A stretch of DNA of 64,000 bases from Miscanthus floridulus (Eukaryota > Streptophyta > Magnoliopsida > Poales > Poaceae): assembly GCF_019320115.1 (NCBI RefSeq), contig NC_089584.1:71579533-71643532 (forward strand). The letters run 5' to 3'. This document shows, piece after piece, positions 47,388 through 57,000 of this stretch. The notes under the pieces were generated by a model. The model was given only the letters and a program-made list of their open reading frames with translations, did no database searches and had not been told where the DNA came from. Each line of letters begins with the position of its first letter. The first letter of the stretch is position 1. The position numbers were made by a program, and so were the translations under genes.

Positions 47388-47845
47388 CTTTGCCTTTTTA
47401 GTGTCAACAACCTTACTATCAACCAAATCACACTTGTTCCCAACTAGAAGCTTGCACACGTTGTCACTGGCATACCTATCAATCTCACTCAACCACTGCT
47501 TGATGTTATTGAAGCTCTCCATGTCTGTCACGTCATACACGATCTGAAAAGAGCATTGTACAATATTAAGTCCATACCAAGACTGGCAAATTGTGTAAGG
47601 TCAAAAAGGGAAATTAACCACTTCAGTCTAATAACTAAAAAAAGTGATCTGCAAATCTATTCAAGCCATCCTAGTTCACTGTATTACACTGAATAAGTGA
47701 AACAGGAAAGCTGAAAATGATTGTGTAAATAGAGATCAGCGTGAGCTATAAATGACGAGTTAAGAGGAATTACGATGATTCCATGAGCTCCTCGGTAGTA
47801 ACTGCTTGTAATTGTCCTGAACCTTTCCTGGCCTGTTGTGTCCCA
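47388..47845 (-). pseudogene. Two-exon fragment of a Rab1/RABD2-type small GTPase gene
   Basis: Exon 47845-47774 codes [19 protein letters not shown] to HGII. Exon 47543-47388 codes [13 protein letters not shown], then the guanine-binding motif [11 protein letters not shown], ending KKAK. Acceptors (TTCCTGTTCAG, GCTCTTTTCAG) and donors (GTAATT, GTAAAG) are in place and the two exons join in frame. The P-loop exon and the SAK/C-terminal exons are absent nearby. The invariant Ala of DTAGQ is Thr here. It is therefore a gene fragment, left by transposon capture or rearrangement, not a working Rab. Confidence 0.88.
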
Positions 47846-48310
47846 CTGAACAGGAAACACCGACATCATTATCAGCAACTGGTGGTTGAACAAACATGAA
47901 TAGATTTTGTAAAGCAATGTGTGAGCTAACACATCAGTGTCACCAAATAATTAGCAATCAATACCCCAATTTATAGTTTCTAGCCACACTCCATCATGAG
48001 CAATCTAAGTACCAAAGCTTTCTGATGTAAACCATTAGTATTTAGAAAACTGCTACCTGGCATGTACGCTTATCTATCCTAAATCATGTGACGTACTCAA
48101 ATTATACCTGGCATGTTCCCTATAGTTTCATTTACTGCCCGCATATACTTAGTTTATATGGTACTACGTCAAGCAAGCATCTCTTGTGCTTGGGCACCGA
48201 GGTTGGTATATGTATTGGAGGGTCCAGTGGACCTCGTCTCCTTTTGTTGGCTGGGCGTGCAAGAATAATGTGAAATTGGAAACCTAGGGAAGCACATCAT
48301 TTTCAACCAG

Positions 48311-48312
<2 letters not shown>
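47846..48312. other. No gene recognised
   Basis: I looked for the upstream (P-loop) exon of the Rab gene here and did not find it. Confidence 0.5.

Positions 48313-48401
<89 letters not shown>
48313..48401. repeat. Compound microsatellite (AT)n(AG)n
   Basis: About 26 AT units directly followed by about 18 GA units. Confidence 0.95.
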
Positions 48402-48404
<3 letters not shown>

Positions 48405-49224
48405 TGGCTCCGTCCATCAAAAGCTTGCTTGATGCATCCGTGAAATACCAAATCAATCATTGGCTATATATTTACTGAAAGTGTTATATTACTTCATTTT
48501 GATTAGAGTAGTATGCATGGTTGAGAGCTTATCTCCATCTGTACCTCTCTCTCACTTCTACTACTCTATCTACGACTATTATTGTATCTAAGTGGCTGTT
48601 GCTCTTAACTACTGGCTGCTACACTTCTCTACTCCTCCTCTACTCTACTCCTCTACTATTATTCTATCTACTATTACTCCTCCTCTACTCTAATCCATTA
48701 TTTACCACATCTAAGTTACCATATTTTGATCTGCAGAGGTCTTCCAACCATGTGACAGCAGTCAACTATTTTTTGGCTATTTTTCCTATCCTCTATGTTT
48801 GGGAAGCAGGAGCTGCTTTTTTTACACCTTTTTCTCTCTATGTTTGCTAAGTAGCTGTTGCTTTTTTGCCAAATCTCCCCTCTCCTCTCCTCTCCTTTGT
48901 TTTGTTGATGATGAAATTGTCTAAGTTCATACATTATATGGAATATGAGCTGATGATCATGAACTTGTGAGGAACTTGGCATCATTAGCAGCCGCCCCTA
49001 CATTACCTTATCCTCTCTTCTCTGTTATGATGCCTTGATGCTCCAAGTTCATGATCAAATGATGATTCACATGTTTCTGAGGCCTCTACTATTGCTACTA
49101 CTCATTTTTTTATATATTATTGTTTTATAGGACTACTTTGGTTTATAGACCTTTTTGATTTTCTATACCTTCTCGCGTACCTAAAGCACACTTTCTTGCA
49201 TCTATTAGAACAAAACGTGAAATA
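48402..49224. other. CT-rich region upstream of the CACTA gene
   Basis: Imperfect CTACTCCTCCTCTACT repeats at 48540-48700 and CTCTCCTCTCC at 48870-48895. GCCGCCCCTACA near 48991 matches the subterminal repeat at the 3' end of the CACTA element, so this may be its 5' side; no CACTA terminus was found. Confidence 0.4.
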
Positions 49225-52200
49225 ATGTCATGGACACCAGACAGTGCAGCCCGATGCCCCGAGCATGATGAACAACCAACCTATGAGGAGCAAGCACTAG
49301 AGGACTAGCTTACTCAGGAGCAGTTCAATAACGAGTTAGAAAAGGATCTAGAAGTGATGCTTACTTAGGAGCAGTGTGACGAGGAGGAAGGGGAGCAGAA
49401 GGAAGAGCAGGAGAGGCTGCTGAAGGTGAAGAAGAAGAGGATGATGACTTAGAAGAGGGATATGTAAGTCCCGAGGATCCTTTCCCACGTGAAGCCAGAA
49501 GGAGGCCAACGGAAGAAGATTTAGACAAGGATTTTGACCCGAACGAGGAGGTAGGGATAAAGCCTTAGCTTGTAAATTTTGCTAAAGCTTTGGCTATGTT
49601 ACCTCTGCTAATACTTTGACTTGTCGTATATACAGGTCCCTTCTAAAACTCAGAAAAGACGACATCGACGTCCGCGACATCTTGCTGGACAAGACGGAGT
49701 AGAGGAAAGGAGAGCAGAGGCAACAGCCATAGAGACAGACATTGAGGCCTCTGCTCCACAACCTTAAGACACAACCACAACTACCAAGCCTAAGAGGAAA
49801 CGAGGGGATAGAAAAGCAAATCTATATCCAGATAAGGCTTGTTATGTGATAATGGAGGTCGGGCTAGCAGGGGAGATCCTTGAGCCAAAGAAATTAAGAG
49901 AATGATTTCATAATGCGATCGGGGCCCTAATAAGAGATAAATTAAACCTAGCAATCCCTAACTGGAAAGAGGTACCAGAGAAGAAAAAGAATGAACTATG
50001 GGATAGGCAGCTGAAGCTCAATTTTAGATTTCCGGAGGGTAAGCACGAATTGGTAAAAAATGCTTTCAGGATGATGGGAGAGTCATTCTAATGTTGGAGG
50101 TCGGAGCTCAACAAGAAGTATATCCAAAAGGGGTTAACTCCCTTCAACGAGTTTGGTAAAATAACTCCTAGTCAATGGGCGGAGCTCATGGCTCAGAAGA
50201 ATTCACCGGAGGCATTGGAGCTCAGTGCCCGTAACACCGAGCTGGCGAAGAGGAACAAACACCACCATCATCTAGGCCCCGATGGCTACTATGCCAAGGA
50301 AGAGCAGTTTAGGAAGATGGACGAAGAGGCCGCAGCTACTGGGAATATCGATGTGATGAATTTGAAGGTACGCTCAAGGAATTAGATATATGCGAGGAGT
50401 ACAGAATCATCTGGCGGTAATCTTAAGTTTGATAAGCCGGAGACCCAAGAGGCAGTATCAAGGATACTAAAATATGCTAAAGACAAGGAGAAGGGCTCAT
50501 TCAATCCTTTTAGAGAGAGGGACGAGCTTAACCTTGGCTTAGGAAACAAGGAGCACATAGGCCACACCAGGGGGCTAGGGAAAAGGACGACCTAGAAGCA
50601 TGGATTCGAAGAGGACAGGCACATGTACAAGAAACATGACAGAGACTGGGAGACTAATCTTGAGCTCCAAGTAAAGGCTCTAGTTGCGAAGGCGTTGGAG
50701 GAGCAAGGACTGTCTACGGAGCCATGAACATTAATGACGTCGCTTGGAGAACTGGCATTAGTTGGCAGCCCTCCGAAAGTTCCTAGCAGCCAAGGTTCCA
50801 CTGCAGCCACAACCCCCATCGATCGCATATGGGAACCAACTAGTTGCACCTTGGTGTTTCTCAGTGGCCAGCAAAACATTGTGATGGAGGTGGCAACGGG
50901 TGTGGCACATCCTCCCGGTGGCTTACACCACAATAATAAGATGCCATCGGACTACACTAGGGTCGAGGTGCATACCATGAAGCCCGAGTTCATGCAGTGG
51001 AGGATAGACTACGCAACTCTCGAGGGGCTGGTGTTACTCGGAGACGTAATGGGGCAGTTCATCCTCTAGCACAAACGAGACATTATATTGACTGCTTCTT
51101 CGCCGCCTCCCCCTCTCCCAAATTTGGAGCAAGTTGTTGAGGTCAGGGAGATATTTTCACTGTCTCACGACCACCACATTCCTTAGATGTCACATTCTTC
51201 CCCACCTCCTAGCGAGCATGTGCCTTCTGCAGCTCATACTGAGCAAGTGCATGATGAGATGCCACAGTCTTCTCAACAAGCACAGCCGATACATGAACAA
51301 CGAGTGCCTCCTGAAGAAGGTGATTCACAAGAAGATGAGGACATGCCTGAATGGGAACTTTGAAAGAAGCATCCAATCACCATAAGACCAGTTTATGTTC
51401 CGATGAAAGACATCTCGTCGGTGCACAAGTGGTATTCCCATGACTAGTTCAAGCCTGAGAACTAAGTTAAAAAAGTCACATCACGGGATTCTGAGGAGAC
51501 CATCACTAGCAAACTCCACCAAACAGCAAAGCAGTATCCAAATGTTGATGCCATCAAATGGTCAAAGGATTGCCCGAAAACATATGAAAGAGGCAAGCCC
51601 TTCCTACCAAACCGGGACATCCAGCACCTACCACTTGGAATGAGAAGGTTCCATGATTGGTACTTGCGTGTTCTCCCAACGAGCATAGACCTCATACAAG
51701 CATGCTTCCCCACCGGCACATTTGGAAGCCCAGCCGGGAAAATTGCCTTTGACTTCAATGACATGCAGACATGCTTTCACCTCGGAGCAATGGAGATGAA
51801 TCTAATTCGCACGTGGTGCCTGTAAGTCCTTGTCCTCCCGAAATGATATGAATGTAATCTTTGAATTTTGTTGTAACTAACCCACGCCGTGATTTCTAGA
51901 ATGCAAGTGCACATTCTCAAACAAATGCCAAGTGTGAAAGCCGGGTATATAGACCCTCAAGCTATAGCACAAATAAATTTTAATTACCCTAAACAGTGGC
52001 TACTAGATGCCAAAGAGCTAGCTGCTAGAAAGACTCTTCGGGAGAAAGAGCACATCCATATGGTGAAACTAAGGGAAGAGTCCCTTAAGGTTGCGGCATA
52101 CATTGCCCTGGCTTTCAAAATTCTCCAACAGCACTACTATATGGCTACCATACAACTTCGAGTAAGTTCAACTCTATACTTAAAGCTTTATTCGATGCAA

Positions 52201-52990
52201 AAGAGCTTATCTAGTTCTATGATTAAATACATGCAGCAACCACTGGATTTGTATAGGTGTCGATGTCGGGAGAAGCATGGCATGGGTCTTTGATTCAATA
52301 GATAGGGACCCGGTGACATACAAAGACTTTATATCGATTCTCAAGACGTATACATATCGACAATCCTCATTAGTTTATATGTTTGTATACATACTTGTAA
52401 CGTTAATTTTTGGATACTAACAAGCTGTATTTGCTAAAATAATTCAAACAGGACATTTAGGTTCTATGTCACTAAACATCACGGAAGGCATGATCCAGCA
52501 AGGAAGGAAAAGTTGGCTATAAAAACACTATGTGCGGTAAGTGTAACTTACTTCTTCAGTACTCCATTACATGGCTGTCAAAAGCATTACTTAATATTTT
52601 CTTATGCAAAACACACAATGCCCCAAGCAAAAGTCTGGGAGTGTACATTGTGGATACTATATATGTTCTATGATGAGTAACACCGGTGCCTACAGAAGAC
52701 ATCACTTAAGGATAAGTTTGAACCTCTTCACCCGTAGTATAAACACTTCGTATATGGTATGAAATACTAAACCAAAACTTGTTCTCTTGTAGTGGAAAGA
52801 AGAGAAAGAAATGAAAAGAGACCCATACAGGGATGACCAACTCTTAGAGCTCATCACCGACCTTTGCAACTTCATATTGGACCAGATTGTACACGTCAAA
52901 GGCACCTACCATGATCGAGAGTCTGACTTAGGTAGAAATCCTCAGTACCAACACCTTCGTGAGACTGAAAGGCTAGCTCTAGGACATTGA
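49225..52990 (+). pseudogene. CACTA (En/Spm) element gene: plant transposase-24-like region plus Ulp1-type protease domain
   Basis: Starts MSWTPDSAAR with an acidic region, intron 49552-49635 (donor GTAGGG), then a block typical of rice/sorghum CACTA proteins (NLYPDKACYVI, FRFPEGKHELVKNAF, GKITPSQWAELMAQK, NTELAKRNKHHHHLGP). Introns with GTAAGT donors follow at 51822 and 52162. The C-terminal part has a C48/Ulp1-like triad: NHWI with His (about 52238), WVFDS with Asp (about 52293) and SVHCGYY with Cys (about 52655). It ends in a Leu-rich tail and TGA at 52988. Several TAG/TAA/TGA stops interrupt it. I recognise the family; its role in CACTA biology is not settled. Confidence 0.8.
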
Positions 52991-53155
52991 TAACAATGTG
53001 TATGAAATTTGACATTGGTCTTACCTTGTGGATTATGTCTATTTAATGATGAATTGTATATATTCTTGTGGATTGGACTTGTAATTGTAGTTTATATAAT
53101 ACTCTTGTGCTTGTAGTTTATATAATACTCTTGAGCGAACGCGGTTTGGAATGTT

Positions 53156-53276
53156 GGTCGCGGGGCGTTCGGCGGGATTATCTCACTTTCCTCGCTCACG
53201 TTGGTCGCGGGGCGTTCGGCAACGCGAACGATGGTCGCGGGGCGTTCGGCGGAACGTTGGTCGCGGGGCGTTCGGC
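53156..53276 (+). repeat. Four copies of GGTCGCGGGGCGTTCGGC
   Basis: 18-bp identical copies start at 53156, 53203, 53233 and 53259, with irregular spacing (47, 30, 26 bp). Located between the CACTA gene and its terminal repeats. Confidence 0.95.
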
Positions 53277-53368
53277 AACGCAAACGCTGGATGGAATACG
53301 CGGAAACAAACAGTGTTCTGGTCGAAATTGAATTGTAAATTTGAATTTTTTTTGTGGGAAAATATACT

Positions 53369-53542
53369 ATAGGGGCGGTTATAGGGACGGTTGTAGTATC
53401 AGCCGCCCCTACAAATCGATTTGTAGGGGCGGTCTGGAACCGCACCTATAAAAACATGATTTGTAGAGACGGTTTGGTAGGGGCGGCTGGCCAAACCGCC
53501 CCTACAAATGGTCTTGAGCCACCCCTACAAATGATATTAGTG
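53369..53542 (+). mobile_element. 3' terminal region of the CACTA element
   Basis: Dense direct and inverted copies of TAGGGGCGG/CCGCCCCTACAAAT, ending ATGATATTAGTG at 53542. In reverse complement this reads CACTAATATCATTTGTAGGGG, a CACTA start. The next bases are GAT. The opposite end with GAT was not found, so the element's 5' end is lost or unrecognised. Confidence 0.75.
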
Positions 53543-54455
53543 GATCCAAGTGCTGAAGATGATGTGATTTTTGTCTCATTATGTTGAGCCGGATACTGTT
53601 TTGGTGACCTATGCTGTTAACCTCCTTTTGTTGAGCACATCCAGAAGATAATGTGATTTTTTTTAGCATGCTGAGACGTCTCAATCTGTGCTTATACATA
53701 TATGCCAAGGATTCTGTAACACAGTAAGCCATCCATGTGCAGTAGAACGGAAACTTCAACACTGTAAATCGACTATAATTTTTTTGTAACACATCCATCA
53801 CACTGTGAAGTTCAAAGGGGCTCAAAATGCCATATTTATTTCAGATAAAGAATTGTCTCTGCATTTTACAGCATCGGTGCTACAACCTCCTACAAAGCAA
53901 GTTCTGAAAAAATGACAAGTTGCACAGATTGTTTCTTCAAACAAACTGTGCTACTAACTCTTACAAAGCAAGTTCAAAAAAAGAAACGACAAGTTGCACA
54001 GATTGTTTGTTCAAAGCAACTGATCATTCTGAAATAAAAGACATCATCCACTCTGCAGACACCACAGGGACATGGTTGAAAGCGACATCGATCGGTCATC
54101 AGAGCTACGACCTTTTCCCTCGATTTATATAATAAAATTCTATAGACACTTCTCTTTTCTTCATCCAGAGTTCCTGCATATTTTAGGGAGAAATAAAATG
54201 TCAGATGAGTGACTTCCTGAACTGACAATATCCATTGTGATTATCATAGACTCCTAGTCCATAACCATATCATCGTAGTGATCTCGGGTGGAAATTACCT
54301 CTATCAGCGAAATGACCTACTGCTGCTTCTGTACCAGATTCTCACTTGCTTTTTATTTAACTTTCAGATTCTCACTTGCTGAGTCTGTGCAAAACTTCCC
54401 AAAATTTATTCGAGTTCATCTCAGAGAGTAAGCACTAGCACGAAGAAGATACAAA
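53543..54455. other. Between CACTA end and Copia C: no gene recognised
   Basis: Contains a two-copy tandem repeat (53891-54020) and otherwise unassigned AT-rich sequence. Confidence 0.5.
53891..54020. repeat. Two-copy tandem repeat, 71-bp period
   Basis: TACAAAGCAAGTTC...GACAAGTTGCACAGATTGTTT occurs at 53891 and again at 53962 with minor changes. Confidence 0.85.
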
Positions 54456-54974
54456 TGTTAGATTGATCTCTAATCCTAACTGCACCCAATGGCCCAGTTG
54501 GGCCTTTGATTCACGCCCTGATCGGGGGCGCCCAGCCCACCATAGCTGGAGGACCCCTGTCACACTGCGCTATAAAAAAAGGTGGGGGCCGGTGGCTCTT
54601 ATCACTAGGTTCGCCTGAGCCGAGCTCCCCACCGACAAACCCTAATCCGATCTAGAGGGCGTGCAGCCAGTGACAGGAAGCCACCAGCCGCGCTGCCACC
54701 GGACTCCACTGCCTTTACCGCCGGTCGCCACAGCACATCACCGACACCGTCTTCGTCGACCGTCGCTGCCCTAGCGCAGACATCGACTCCATGGCGGATG
54801 CGAGCGGATCTTCCTCCACTGCCGTGTCAGGTTTGACGCGTCCATCTTCTACCTCTCCCTTTCTCTCGTTCTACCTACTGTTACTACTCTGATAGTCATT
54901 CTAGGGTTCATGCCATTATTCAACAGCAAGTACCTGGCTAGATCTATGCTTCTAGTGATTCTATAGATATAACA
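54456..54974 (+). repeat. 5' LTR of Copia C
   Basis: TGTTAGATTGATC...GATATAACA; TATA box at 54571-54580. It contains the candidate first gag exon 54791-54830 and its donor. Confidence 0.95.
54791..54830 (+). CDS. Candidate first gag exon inside the 5' LTR of Copia C
   Basis: ATG (ACTCCATGGCGG) is the first ATG I see after the LTR TATA box (about 210 nt upstream). It codes MADASGSSSTAVS plus one base and ends at donor G|GTTTGA. The acceptor TGTTTTCAG ends at 56219; joining gives G|GC (Gly) then GYNLMGC of gag. Intron phase and the G-YN joint are the same as in element A although the exon sequences differ. The 1389-bp intron (54831-56219) spans the LTR end, PBS and leader. Not proven; needs transcript evidence. 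Confidence 0.65.
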
Positions 54975-56219
54975 ATGGTACCAGAGCCATCGGTTTCTAG
55001 GGTTTTTAGATCCAGAACGGGTAAACCGATTAGAAAAGGAAGTAGAAGGTTAGATCCAGTGCGGGTCTAAGAAGAACAGAGGGTTCGGTTGAACCCTAAC
55101 CCTAACTGGGTTAAGGAAAGGAGAAGAAAAAGAGGGTTTCGGCTTTAAGAAGGTAAGAGCCGAACCCTAAACCCGTGAAGACTTCATGGGGAAGATAAAC
55201 AGTGTAACCCTAATAAGAAAAGAAACCCTAACCCTATATCCCCAATCGATTGAATCCGAGAAGAACAAAAGAAAGAAGCAAATCAGAGGGGGATGTTGGG
55301 GAAAGGGGGTCTACCTCGCCGCTGCGTAGCGCTGCGGCCTCGCCGACGCGCGGGGAAAAGAAGGCCGAGCCGGGGGCGCTGCTCGCCGGGCTCGGGCCAA
55401 AGGGGCGCCGCAGCCAGGCCGCTCGACGGTGGCGCGCTCACCCACTGGGGAGCGCGCTTGCCGGCGAGGGGGCCGGCGATGGCGCCGAGTCGTCTGCTCG
55501 CTCACGCTCGCTCTCGCTCAGGCTCCGCGCGACTGAGAGAGAGAAGGGGAGGAGTAGAATGGGAGTTAGGGTTTCGGCCGAGGCGGCCGGGCCTTTTTGT
55601 TCGGGCGAGACGGCCGGGCGACCGTCGGATGCGATCCGATGACTCAAATTGATCAGGCCGACTCGCGGCCCAGGCAGGCGAGCACGCCACGCGGCTTTGC
55701 CGGCCCAGGCCTAGGTTGCGGCCTGGGTGCGGGTAGCACGCGCAGAGAATTGGGCCGGGCCGTTTTGCCGGCTGGGCCGAATGAACAGTGATGAAATGAA
55801 TCAGTTTTTTGTTTTTTGTTTTTCCAGCAAATATTTATTTCCTAGAAAATGAATAAATGGCTTAAAGAAAATAGAAAAGAGAATTTTTCCTGTGGGTAAA
55901 ATTCACTAAATTGAGATTATTTTTCCGCTGCATATTTAAAGATGTTATTTTCATTATTAAATTCGAATCAATGGGAGAATGTAATTTTGAAAATGGATAT
56001 GTTTTAATTGATTATAATATTGTTATTATTCTGACCAACGTTGATTAATGGCAATATTATAATGTTTTGTCATGCATTAATTTTATTTCTACCCAACGAT
56101 GATGTAGAATTAGTGTAGAGGACAATTGTATGTTTTAATTTTGACCAACATTGGAACTAATGCATGCAACTGTTATTGTTATTATTTATGTTCTCACTCT
56201 ATATGAATTGTGTTTTCAG

Positions 56220-57000
56220 GCGGATACAACTTGATGGGTTGTATCAAAGTGATCCCCACTCTCAAAGGTGATAACTACACGGAGTGAAAGAAAAAGATTG
56301 ACCTAGCATTCATCTTGGTTGAGGTGGACTGGGTAGTCACCTCACCGTGTCCCACTGAGCCTATGGCACCGGTGAGGGAGACAAACGAGGCTGATACTGC
56401 TTGGGCAACCAAAGAGAGGAATTTTGTATCCCAAAGAATGTCCTATGACCTTGAGCATAGGAAGTGGGTCACTGCCAACAAGAAATATATGGCTGTGATA
56501 AAGAACATGATTGAGCCTGCAATTGTGGGCTCAATCCCAGAGTGTGACACCGTCACCGAGTACCTCAAAAGAATAAAGAGTCAGTTCACTGGCTCTTCAA
56601 TGACATATGCTACCCAACTGATAAAGCAGCTAGTGACATAGAGGTACTCTGGAACTGGTGGCATAAGAGAGCACATACTAAGGATGAGCAATTTGGCATC
56701 CAAGCTAAAACCAATGGATCTGGCTCTCAAAGAAGAGTTACTTATCCATCTGATTTTTGCTTCCTTGCCAAAGGAGTTTGACACTTTTGTTGTCAACTAC
56801 AACATACAGCCCGAGAAATGGGATATGGAGAGGCTCATGGCTATGTGTGTTCAAGAGGAGGAGAGAATGAAAGCTACCAATGGTGGCACTATCAATTATC
56901 TAAAAGACAATAAGAAAAAGAATAATAATATTAATTTCTCCTCAAAGTCAAAGGGAAAGAGTCCCATGCTGCATCAGCCTTAGCAGAATAAGTTCACAGT
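56220..57000 (+). pseudogene. Copia C gag
   Basis: Begins GYNLMGCIKVIPTLKGDNYT right after the acceptor. A TGA at 56285 replaces the Trp of the conserved NYxxW. The rest (KKIDLAFILVEVDWVV, TSPCPTEP, MSNLASKLKPMD, LIHLIFASLPKEF) is a normal Copia gag (UBN2-like) body. Two more stops follow at about 56639 and 56981. The CCHC knuckle (CLYCKKTGHYKKDC, about 57014-57055) is intact, unlike element A. Confidence 0.88.

Noticed and set aside
48521..48850. Leu/Ser-rich frame resembling a membrane protein
   Set aside because: It is a translation of CTACTCCTC-type simple repeats.
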